Below, piece after piece: positions 1-4,947 of a stretch of DNA of 10,250 bases; within the stretch, counting starts at the first letter, position 1, and each line of letters begins with the position of its first letter. This DNA comes from Flavisolibacter sp. GTDB taxonomy: Bacteria; Bacteroidota; Bacteroidia; Chitinophagales; Chitinophagaceae. The notes under the pieces were generated by a model. It ran no database searches. It was not told the DNA's origin and saw nothing but the letters and a program-made list of their open reading frames with translations. Where the stretch lies: contig JAGIAB010000076.1 of the NCBI GenBank assembly GCA_017745135.1, forward strand, positions 1 through 10,250. The letters are read 5' to 3'. The position numbers and the translations under genes were made by a program.

Positions 1-447
1 GACCAGGTGATGGAATTGAATTTAAGCCGTATCAGTATCGGCCAGCCTAATGATAGCAAAACGTCTAAAGAAGTAAGCAAACAAGTAGTGGTAAAAGAAA
101 TTGTTTTCAATAAAGATTCTGTAAAAAAAGAATATGCAACAGTTAAGGCGAACATCATCACAACCAAAAGAACGCTGACCTCGCAAGGTGATTTATTCAT
201 TACTCTAAGAGATACCAAAGGAAGAACGATTTGGAACGACCGTTTTACCGGCCAGCACAAATGGGAAACTCAATTCGTCAGCTATACAGGTGATGAAAGG
301 GCTTTAAGCGATTCGGATAAAACATCTTTAAATCAAAATAACAATTCTACTCCTCCTAATGAAGATCAGATCATGGATGAATTGTTAAGACAAATTCAGA
401 ATGACCTGTCCTATCGTCTCAGAAATTATTATACAAGATATCAATAG
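1..447 (+). CDS. Uncharacterised protein, C-terminal fragment
   Basis: The reading frame is open from the first base of the window and ends at TAG 445-447, so this is the last 148 codons of a gene that begins upstream. The GTG and ATG codons near base 7 are internal rather than a convincing start, because nothing resembling an initiation region can be seen. The fragment has no transmembrane segment. It alternates short beta-prone stretches (for example VVVKEIVF, ANIITTKRTL, GDLFITLRDTKGRTIW) and includes the string YTGDERALS, then a polar Asn/Ser/Pro-rich linker and a final helix-like segment ending in RLRNYYTRYQ. This suggests a soluble, probably extracytoplasmic beta-sandwich-like domain; any signal peptide would lie outside the window. 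I do not recognise the family and assign no function. A strong terminator follows 25 bp after the stop, so it is the last gene of its transcript. Confidence 0.75.
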   Translation, partial: DQVMELNLSRISIGQPNDSKTSKEVSKQVVVKEIVFNKDSVKKEYATVKANIITTKRTLTSQGDLFITLRDTKGRTIWNDRFTGQHKWETQFVSYTGDERALSDSDKTSLNQNNNSTPPNEDQIMDELLRQIQNDLSYRLRNYYTRYQ

Positions 448-472
448 CCCAAGAAAACAAGTGTACCCTGAG

Positions 473-497
473 TCCCGCTTTAAGCGGGATTTTTTTT
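473..497 (+). terminator. Rho-independent terminator
   Basis: TCCCGCT (473-479) pairs with AGCGGGA (483-489) around a TTA loop, and eight T residues follow at once (490-497). This is a canonical intrinsic terminator. It closes the 1-447 gene and separates it from the hydrolase gene starting at 516. Confidence 0.85.
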
Positions 498-515
498 ATA
501 CGGATATTTGAAAAG

Positions 516-1325
516 ATGAATACTGGGGTCAAAAGAAGAATCAGAAAGGTCGTTGTTGCCGTAACTGCTATTTATATAATTGGCGGAGTTGTATTGTATT
601 TTGTTCAGGATACTATTTTATTTCATCCAAAGCCTCTTCCCAAAGAATATAAATTTTCATTTCAACAGCCATTTGAAGAAATCAACATTTCTTTCGAAAA
701 GAACAATTTGAATATTGTAAAGTTTCAACCGGATAGTAGCCGCAAAGGAATTGTTCTTTTTTATCACGGCAACATGAAAAATGTTGAGCATTATAAAAAA
801 TATCCACCAATTTTTCTCAGAAACCATTATGAATTATGGATGATTGATTATCCCGGCTTTGGAAAAACCACCGGCAAACGGACAGAAAAAATTATGGAAG
901 AACAGGGTTTAGCGATGTATGATATGGCGACCAAAGTCATAAAACCTGATAGCATCACTATTTATGGAAAATCCATGGGAACCGGAGTCGCTTCCTATGT
1001 TGCCTCTAACCGCAATTGCAAGCAATTGATTTTAGAAACTCCTTACTACAGCATTCCATCCCTGGCAAAGCATTATTTTCCAATTTATCCTGTAACACTA
1101 CTCATCCAATATTCCTTCCCCGTCCATGATTATTTGAAAAAAGTGCGAGCCCCAATTACCATTTTTCACGGAACGAAAGATGAAGTAGTTCCTTATAAAC
1201 ATTCTAAATGGCTGAAAGAGGAAACTAAAAACCTTGAGCTTATTACCCTTGAAAAGGGAAGACACAACAATCTTTCAGATTTTAATCTGTTTCAAAAAAA
1301 GATGGATTCACTTTTAATTAAATAG
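516..1325 (+). CDS. Membrane-anchored alpha/beta hydrolase
   Basis: A 269-residue serine hydrolase of the alpha/beta fold. A basic N-terminus (MNTGVKRRIRK) is followed by one hydrophobic segment at about residues 11-30, indicating an inner-membrane anchor with the catalytic domain probably outside the cytoplasm. The fold's landmarks are in order: oxyanion HGN at 84-86, the DYPGFGKT strand-turn near 111, the nucleophile elbow GKSMG with Ser153, acid Asp222 in GTKDEVVP, and His250 in KGRHNN. The layout resembles the BEM46/ABHD13-ABHD17 type of single-pass hydrolase; in bacteria these are annotated only generically and the substrate is unknown. The ATG at 516 lies 18 bp after a terminator, so the transcript must start very close by; GAAAAG is the only weak ribosome-binding-like stretch. 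Its stop overlaps the 3' end of the convergent oxyR gene by 8 bp. The fold is certain and the substrate cannot be told. Confidence 0.9.
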   Translation: MNTGVKRRIRKVVVAVTAIYIIGGVVLYFVQDTILFHPKPLPKEYKFSFQQPFEEINISFEKNNLNIVKFQPDSSRKGIVLFYHGNMKNVEHYKKYPPIFLRNHYELWMIDYPGFGKTTGKRTEKIMEEQGLAMYDMATKVIKPDSITIYGKSMGTGVASYVASNRNCKQLILETPYYSIPSLAKHYFPIYPVTLLIQYSFPVHDYLKKVRAPITIFHGTKDEVVPYKHSKWLKEETKNLELITLEKGRHNNLSDFNLFQKKMDSLLIK

Positions 1326-2262
1326 AATGAATCGGAACAACAACCGTTTTCTTGTTCTTTTTAATTTTTTCAGGAACTGCTTTTAAAATTTCCTGCTTCA
1401 GTACTTCAATCAATTTCTTTTTTACGAAATGCCGGTGAACCACCATACTTACTTCCCGCATCGGTGCCGGAGATTTAAAGTAGCGAAGGTTTTGCCGCTG
1501 CCTTGTCGTCATATCAATTGTAGCCAGTTCAGGAAGTATGGTAATGCCGTCATGAAGGTCTACCATCCGGCGAAGTGTTTCAATACTTCCGGCCTCGTAC
1601 TCGAAATTACTTCCGCCTTTGGTTTTCTTTCTCAACTCGCAAAGATTAACGATCTGCGACCGGAAACAATGTCCTTCTTCCAGCAGCCAAAGCTTATCCG
1701 GATCAATATCCTTTGACAATACATATTGTTTTTTATAAGCGCTGTTGTTCTTTGAAACATAAGCCACCAGTTCCTCGTAAAACAAAACATCTTCGGCAAT
1801 GCCGGCTTCCTGCAATGGTGTTACCAAAATACCGGCGTCTATTCTTCCTTCACGCAAATGATTAATGAGCATTTGCGTCGTCAATTCTGCGATCTTAACT
1901 TTTAAGTCAGGGAATCTTTTGGTAAGTGATTGAACAAACAACGGTAAAAGATAAGGCGCCAGGGTAGGGATGATGCCGATCCTCAGTTCACCCTTCACCA
2001 CACCTTTTTTTGAATGAATAGCTTCAAGGAGTTCATCCCTGTCAGCAAGCAGCTTTCTTGCCTTTTGAATGATCTCAACCCCTGCAACCGTTGGCAATAC
2101 CGGCTGCTTGCTCCTGTCAAATATCTTTACACCCAATTCTGTTTCCAGCTTATTGATCTGCATGCTGAGTGTAGGCTGCGTAACATAACATTGTTCGGCA
2201 GCGTCGGCAAAATGACGATGCGTATCCAATGCTACAATGTATTCCAGTTGAGTAAAGGTCAT
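1318..2262 (-). CDS. oxyR: Peroxide-sensing LysR-type regulator OxyR
   Basis: A 314-residue LysR-family transcription factor of normal OxyR length. The winged helix-turn-helix is at about residues 1-60 (MTFTQLEYIVALDTHRHF ... TQPTLSMQINKLE), followed by a linker helix and a periplasmic-binding-protein-like sensor domain from about 90 on. OxyR is identified by the redox pair Cys199 and Cys208 in EEGHCFRSQIVNLCELR, at the same residue numbers as the E. coli disulfide switch, and by Thr100 in IIPTLAPYLLP, the family's peroxide-pocket threonine. By family knowledge, H2O2 oxidises the pair to a disulfide and the tetramer activates catalase and peroxidase genes; none is in this window. The C-terminus is unusually lysine-rich (KIKKNKK). 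Two OxyR-like sites cover the start codon, suggesting autoregulation. It lies 159 bp downstream of the S66 gene pair on the same strand, with a hairpin between, so co-transcription is doubtful. Confidence 0.95.
   Translation of the reverse strand: MTFTQLEYIVALDTHRHFADAAEQCYVTQPTLSMQINKLETELGVKIFDRSKQPVLPTVAGVEIIQKARKLLADRDELLEAIHSKKGVVKGELRIGIIPTLAPYLLPLFVQSLTKRFPDLKVKIAELTTQMLINHLREGRIDAGILVTPLQEAGIAEDVLFYEELVAYVSKNNSAYKKQYVLSKDIDPDKLWLLEEGHCFRSQIVNLCELRKKTKGGSNFEYEAGSIETLRRMVDLHDGITILPELATIDMTTRQRQNLRYFKSPAPMREVSMVVHRHFVKKKLIEVLKQEILKAVPEKIKKNKKTVVVPIHSI
1335..1370 (+). terminator. Possible terminator of the hydrolase gene, inside oxyR 3' end
   Basis: On the plus strand GAACAA (1335-1340) can pair with TTGTTC (1352-1357) across an 11-nt loop, and a T-rich run (TTTTTAATTTTTT, 1358-1370) follows. 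It begins 9 bp after the hydrolase stop codon. The stem is short and AT-rich, so the call is tentative. On the minus strand the same bases encode the Lys-rich tail of OxyR. Confidence 0.35.
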
Positions 2263-2296
2263 AACTGCAATCTATGAATCCATAAAAATAATCGAT
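2261..2296 (-). promoter_or_regulatory. Tandem OxyR-like operator over the oxyR start
   Basis: Read on the minus strand, 2275-2261 is ATAGATTGCAGTTAT. It matches nine of the ten fixed positions of the E. coli OxyR consensus ATAG-N-T-N3-A-N-CTAT. Its last bases overlap the ATG of oxyR. A second, weaker copy, ATCGATTATTTTTAT (2296-2282), matches seven of ten. The two centres are 21 bp apart, two helical turns, close to the 22-bp spacing of E. coli tandem OxyR sites. On the plus strand both copies read ATAA-N4-AATC-N-AT. The location fits negative autoregulation, but the assignment rests on an E. coli consensus in AT-rich DNA. Confidence 0.45.
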
Positions 2297-2393
2297 TTCA
2301 GTTATCAACCACTTTCAGCACTTTTGTCACATCTCACCACAACCGGGCAAAAAGCTGAAACAGTTTAATAAAAGATTGAAGCACCCAACAACT

Positions 2394-2423
2394 AAAGTTC
2401 CTGCCGCATGGTGGGACTTTTTT
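2394..2423 (+). terminator. Hairpin with plus-strand T-run between oxyR and the S66 genes
   Basis: AAAGTTCC (2394-2401) pairs with GGGACTTT (2413-2420), one G-T wobble included. A small internal loop and CC/GG then close a GCAT tetraloop. On the plus strand TTT (2421-2423) extends the T-run to six. Read on the minus strand it starts directly after the S66 stop codon but is followed by AGTTGTTGGG, with no T-tract beyond the stem. It may act as a bidirectional terminator for the S66 operon, or as the end of an unannotated plus-strand transcript. Confidence 0.5.
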
Positions 2424-3333
2424 ATTCCCAAAGAATGACTTTATCGTTTTGAATTTGCAGTTGATATTTCGCTCCCACTTTCAGCGCATAATTTTCTTTT
2501 GCATGACTTACCGGGAAACCAAAACAAATCGGGAAATCATAATCACCTACCTGCTCATAAATAATATCGTAAACAGATTTTCCAAAAGGCCTTTCTGTGT
2601 CCTTTGAATCGGTGAATCCTCCAATAACCAATCCTGCCAGCTTATCAAATTTTCCACTGCGTTTCAATTGAATGAGCAGGCGGTCAACATTGTATAGGTA
2701 TTCACCAACATCTTCCAGGAATAAAATTTTGTTTTTGGTTTTGATGTCTGATTTTGTCCCGATAAGGTGAGCCAACAAACTCAGATTCCCTCCAACCAGT
2801 TGTCCTTTTGCTTCACCTGCTTTATTAAAAGCATGAGGCTCACATTCATAATACGAAGGCTTACCTTCCAAAGCATCCTTCAATGAAAGAATATAGCGAT
2901 TATTGAATTCGCCGTCATTAAACGCCGCTGCCATAGGCGCATGCAGGGAAGCAATTTTATAATTTGAAAAAATATGCGCATGCAAAACAGTAATGTCGCT
3001 AAAGCCAATGATCCATTTGGGATGTTTCCTGAACTTTTTCAAATTGATTTGATCAATAATGCGGCCCATCCCATAGCCACCCCTTGCACAAAGTATGGCC
3101 TTGATATTTCTATCATCCAGCATTTGTTGCAGGTCATTCAAACGTTCTTCATCTGTTCCTGAAAAATAATTCTGCGAACTGCTATGCGTGGTTTCTCCCA
3201 ATCGAACATTGTATGCCCAACTGTCCAACGTTTCAATACAGGTCTGCATTTTTTCTATGGGCATAAAGCCTGCCGGTGCAACAATGCCAATAGTATCGCC
3301 TTTTTGCAAATAGGGCGGAATGGTTATTCTCAT
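2422..3333 (-). CDS. LD-carboxypeptidase, S66 family, no export signal
   Basis: A 303-residue S66 serine peptidase. Family members (LdcA) cleave the terminal D-alanine from the L,D-bond of murein tetrapeptides during cell-wall recycling; some relatives act on microcin C-like peptides. The fold's opening YLQKGDTIGIVAPAG is at residues 8-22, with ARGGYG at 83-88. The catalytic triad can be placed by family position: Ser112 in IIGFSDIT, Glu207 in LFLEDVGEY, His277 in FPVSHAKEN. There is no signal peptide: the mature fold starts at once, so it should be cytoplasmic. Its ATG overlaps the stop of the upstream paralogue as ATGA, indicating translational coupling. Residues 59-120 match 50 of 62 positions of the paralogue, so the pair arose by tandem duplication. 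The substrate of this copy is not proven; a specific symbol such as ldcA is withheld because two paralogues exist. Confidence 0.9.
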   Translation of the reverse strand: MRITIPPYLQKGDTIGIVAPAGFMPIEKMQTCIETLDSWAYNVRLGETTHSSSQNYFSGTDEERLNDLQQMLDDRNIKAILCARGGYGMGRIIDQINLKKFRKHPKWIIGFSDITVLHAHIFSNYKIASLHAPMAAAFNDGEFNNRYILSLKDALEGKPSYYECEPHAFNKAGEAKGQLVGGNLSLLAHLIGTKSDIKTKNKILFLEDVGEYLYNVDRLLIQLKRSGKFDKLAGLVIGGFTDSKDTERPFGKSVYDIIYEQVGDYDFPICFGFPVSHAKENYALKVGAKYQLQIQNDKVILWE

Positions 3334-4355
3334 ATTATTTCAGTTAAAATCACTTCATCTTCTTTTACCGATAGCCTGTGCCTTACTCCACATTTCAGCG
3401 CAAAATTGTTTTTCTGGTGGCCCACAGGAAAATCAAAGCAAACAGGATAATTGTGTCCTTTGACCTTCTCCAAAACAATCTCTTCAATTGTTTTGCCAAA
3501 CTCTTCGCCGGGATCATCCGGCTTTACCCTGAAGCCACCAACTACTAACGCTTTCAAATTTTTCAGTTTGCCTGTGCGTTTCAAATTCCAGAACATTCGG
3601 TCGATGCTGTATAAATATTCACCGGTATCTTCTACAAATAAGATCTTTCCTTCCGTCTTAATATCAGATGCACTGCCCGATAAATTTTCTATGGTTTTTA
3701 AATTTCCTCCAATTAAGACTCCTTCCGCCATACCTTGCTTGTTATTTGAATTTGGCATAGCAGAATATTTCATTCTCTTTCCCGACAAAGCATCCCGTAT
3801 AGAATTAATGGTTTCAATTTGAACGGGCTCCGCTGCATTCCAATTATCGGGGAAGCTATTGGTCATTTTGGAATGAATGGAAGCAATTTGAAATTTATTA
3901 TGAATATGATTATGCAAAACAGTGATATCACTAAAACCAATGATCCACTTGGGATGGGCTTTGAATTTGGTCCAGTTGATCCGGTCAATAATTCTTAAGG
4001 AACCATATCCCCCTCTTGCACACATAATGGCTTTGATCTTTGGATCGTCCAGCATTTTCTGCAAATCATTCAATCGTTCCTCATCAGTGCCGCCAAACGT
4101 AAAATCTCTCTTACCGATAGTATCTCCCAAAACAATTTCATAGCCCCAGTTTTGCATCACCTGCACCGCCGGTTGAATTTCCTCCTGTGTAATAAAACCT
4201 GCCGGCGATGTAATGCCAATTATATCGCCATTTTTCAAATAAGGCGGTTTTCGATACAAAGGTTCAGGGTCCATTTCTGCGAATGATTGTTTAAAAGGGA
4301 TACTGACACCTCCAACCAATGCTGCTACAATGCCAACAAAGCTTTTCCTGTTCAT
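3330..4355 (-). CDS. LD-carboxypeptidase, S66 family, with N-terminal export signal
   Basis: A 341-residue S66 peptidase with about 32 extra residues before the fold. That extension, MNRKSFVGIVAALVGGVSIP ending near SFAE at 24-27, looks like a signal peptide. The NRKSF stretch resembles a Tat motif with RK in place of RR, so a Tat or Sec route is possible and export is inferred only. The fold begins at YLKNGDIIGITSPAG (39-53). Predicted triad: Ser142 in IIGFSDIT, Glu242 in LFVEDTGEY, His313 in FPVGHQKNN. All three are present, so it should be active, cleaving the D-Ala or equivalent residue from muropeptides, possibly in the periplasm. It is the first gene of the two-gene unit and its TGA overlaps the ATG of the leaderless paralogue. 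Together they could trim the same peptides on both sides of the membrane. A repeat-rich leader of about 590 bp separates it from divergent metG. Confidence 0.88.
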   Translation of the reverse strand: MNRKSFVGIVAALVGGVSIPFKQSFAEMDPEPLYRKPPYLKNGDIIGITSPAGFITQEEIQPAVQVMQNWGYEIVLGDTIGKRDFTFGGTDEERLNDLQKMLDDPKIKAIMCARGGYGSLRIIDRINWTKFKAHPKWIIGFSDITVLHNHIHNKFQIASIHSKMTNSFPDNWNAAEPVQIETINSIRDALSGKRMKYSAMPNSNNKQGMAEGVLIGGNLKTIENLSGSASDIKTEGKILFVEDTGEYLYSIDRMFWNLKRTGKLKNLKALVVGGFRVKPDDPGEEFGKTIEEIVLEKVKGHNYPVCFDFPVGHQKNNFALKCGVRHRLSVKEDEVILTEII

Positions 4356-4401
4356 AATTCAGCACAATTTATCATTTGTTGCTTCAAATGAAAAGCGTTC
4401 A

Positions 4402-4429
4402 ACCGCTTTGCGGTATTTTTGCAACCGCA
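4402..4429 (+). other. Mutually exclusive hairpins with T-run
   Basis: ACCGC (4402-4406), GCGGT (4410-4414) and ACCGC (4424-4428) are arranged so that the middle arm can pair with either neighbour. Left pairing gives a 5-bp stem with a TTT loop followed by ATTTTT, like a weak plus-strand terminator. Right pairing, TGCGGT with ACCGCA, sequesters the T-run in the loop. TATTTTTG (4414-4421) also matches the Bacteroidota -7 element TAnnTTTG, but no TTTG lies at the right distance upstream. It may be a terminator, a switch or chance. Confidence 0.35.
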
Positions 4430-4491
4430 GATTAACAGGATTTTGAACGATTACCTGAAATCAGTGAAGTTCTTTATGTACTTAGCAAATG

Positions 4492-4528
4492 GCTACTATC
4501 GGCGCCTGTTGTGTCACTCACTTGTACG
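4492..4528 (-). repeat. Diverged repeat, copy A (leader of S66 operon)
   Basis: Read on the minus strand this begins CGTACAAG and ends ATAGTAGC, with AGTGACACAAC between. The same outer octamers, 22 bp instead of 21 bp apart and with AGTGCGACGCAAC between, occur on the plus strand at 4873-4910. Copy A ends about 136 bp upstream of the S66 start codon and is oriented toward that gene. Its 5' part overlaps a nested inverted repeat (4519-4558). Confidence 0.65.
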
Positions 4529-4566
4529 TTCAGAGCATTATTGAACATTTTGCAAGTGTCGTTACA

Positions 4567-4593
4567 TCAATTGCCGTCGCTTTTAAGCGACGG
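4567..4593 (+). repeat. REP-like palindrome, left copy
   Basis: TCAATTG leads into CCGTCGC (4574-4580), which pairs with GCGACGG (4587-4593) around TTTTAA. The same flank and the same CTTTTAAG centre, with a different but still fully paired stem, occur in inverted orientation at 4675-4701. The conserved flank plus covarying stem is typical of interspersed REP elements, not of a one-off terminator; no T-tract follows. Confidence 0.6.
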
Positions 4594-4615
4594 GTTGAGA
4601 ATAACTTTCTTTATT

Positions 4616-4655
4616 GGCTTTAGCCACATTGTTTTTAATGAATGTGGCTAAAGCC
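4616..4655. repeat. Perfect 15-bp stem-loop
   Basis: GGCTTTAGCCACATT (4616-4630) and AATGTGGCTAAAGCC (4641-4655) are exact reverse complements around a 10-nt loop, GTTTTTAATG. It sits midway between the two REP-like palindromes, making a three-hairpin array symmetric about this element. No T-tract follows on either strand, so it is not a plain terminator. Confidence 0.75.
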
Positions 4656-4674
4656 GGATCAAAAGGCTTCTAAT

Positions 4675-4701
4675 CCCCGACTTAAAAGTCGGGGCAATTG
4701 A
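4675..4701 (-). repeat. REP-like palindrome, right copy
   Basis: CCCCGACTT (4675-4683) pairs with AAGTCGGGG (4686-4694), followed by CAATTGA (4695-4701). Read on the minus strand it is TCAATTG, then CCCCGAC, TTTTAA, GTCGGGG: the same plan as the left copy with compensatory stem changes. The pair with its central hairpin resembles a BIME-like mosaic element. Confidence 0.6.
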
Positions 4702-4824
4702 ATGAAAACCCTTCGAAAGTGATGATAAGAAACCAGGATGTATTGAATGAATGGTAGATAGTACTAGTGAAAGTTGAATAAGCAAGGGCTGTGTGCTGGT
4801 GGCCTTCCCACCGGAAAGAGCCTG

Positions 4825-4853
4825 TCCCGCCCAAGGCGGGATTGGGATGGGCC
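4825..4853 (+). repeat. GC-rich hairpin repeat
   Basis: TCCCGCC (4825-4831) pairs with GGCGGGA (4835-4841) around CAA, followed by TTGGGATGGGCC. It is far more GC-rich than its surroundings. A similar plan (C-rich/G-rich hairpin, then a G-run ending GGGCC) occurs inside rsmG at 9979-10002. There is no T-tract, so it is unlikely to be a terminator. Confidence 0.5.
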
Positions 4854-4872
4854 GCTGATAAGAATTACAAAG

Positions 4873-4910
4873 CGTACAAGAGTGCGACGCAACGAAAGCA
4901 TCATAGTAGC
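4873..4910 (+). repeat. Diverged repeat, copy B (leader of metG)
   Basis: Plus-strand partner of copy A: CGTACAAG (4873-4880), AGTGCGACGCAAC (4881-4893), ATAGTAGC (4903-4910). It ends 37 bp before the metG start codon and points toward metG, just as copy A points toward the S66 operon. It is either a shared leader element or an arm of an inverted-repeat element enclosing 4529-4872. Confidence 0.65.
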
Positions 4911-4947
4911 AATACCGATTGGTCAATAAAAAATTGGAATTAAACAG

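Larger units (their letters stand above)
4356..4947. other. 592-bp repeat-rich spacer between divergent genes
   Basis: No believable gene lies here; open frames are short and run across palindromes. It must hold the promoters of the exported S66 gene (leftward) and of metG (rightward). It contains, left to right: overlapping hairpins at 4402-4429, one copy of a diverged repeat (4492-4528), a nested hairpin at 4519-4558 (CACTTG with CAAGTG, GTTCA with TGAAC), a REP-like palindrome (4567-4593), a perfect 15-bp stem-loop (4616-4655), an inverted REP-like palindrome (4675-4701), a small GGTGG/CCACC hairpin (4798-4812), a GC-rich hairpin (4825-4853), and the second copy of the diverged repeat (4873-4910). 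No T-box signature was seen upstream of metG. No convincing complete -33/-7 promoter pair was found for either gene. Confidence 0.8.

Noticed and set aside
4492..4910. A complete insertion sequence or MITE with target duplication
   Set aside because: There is an inverted-repeat pair, but no transposase and no clear target-site duplication outside the arms; kept only as a hypothesis.
4702..4947. T-box or other known riboswitch in the metG leader
   Set aside because: No T-box consensus or specifier-loop architecture was recognised, and the hairpins present look like interspersed repeats.
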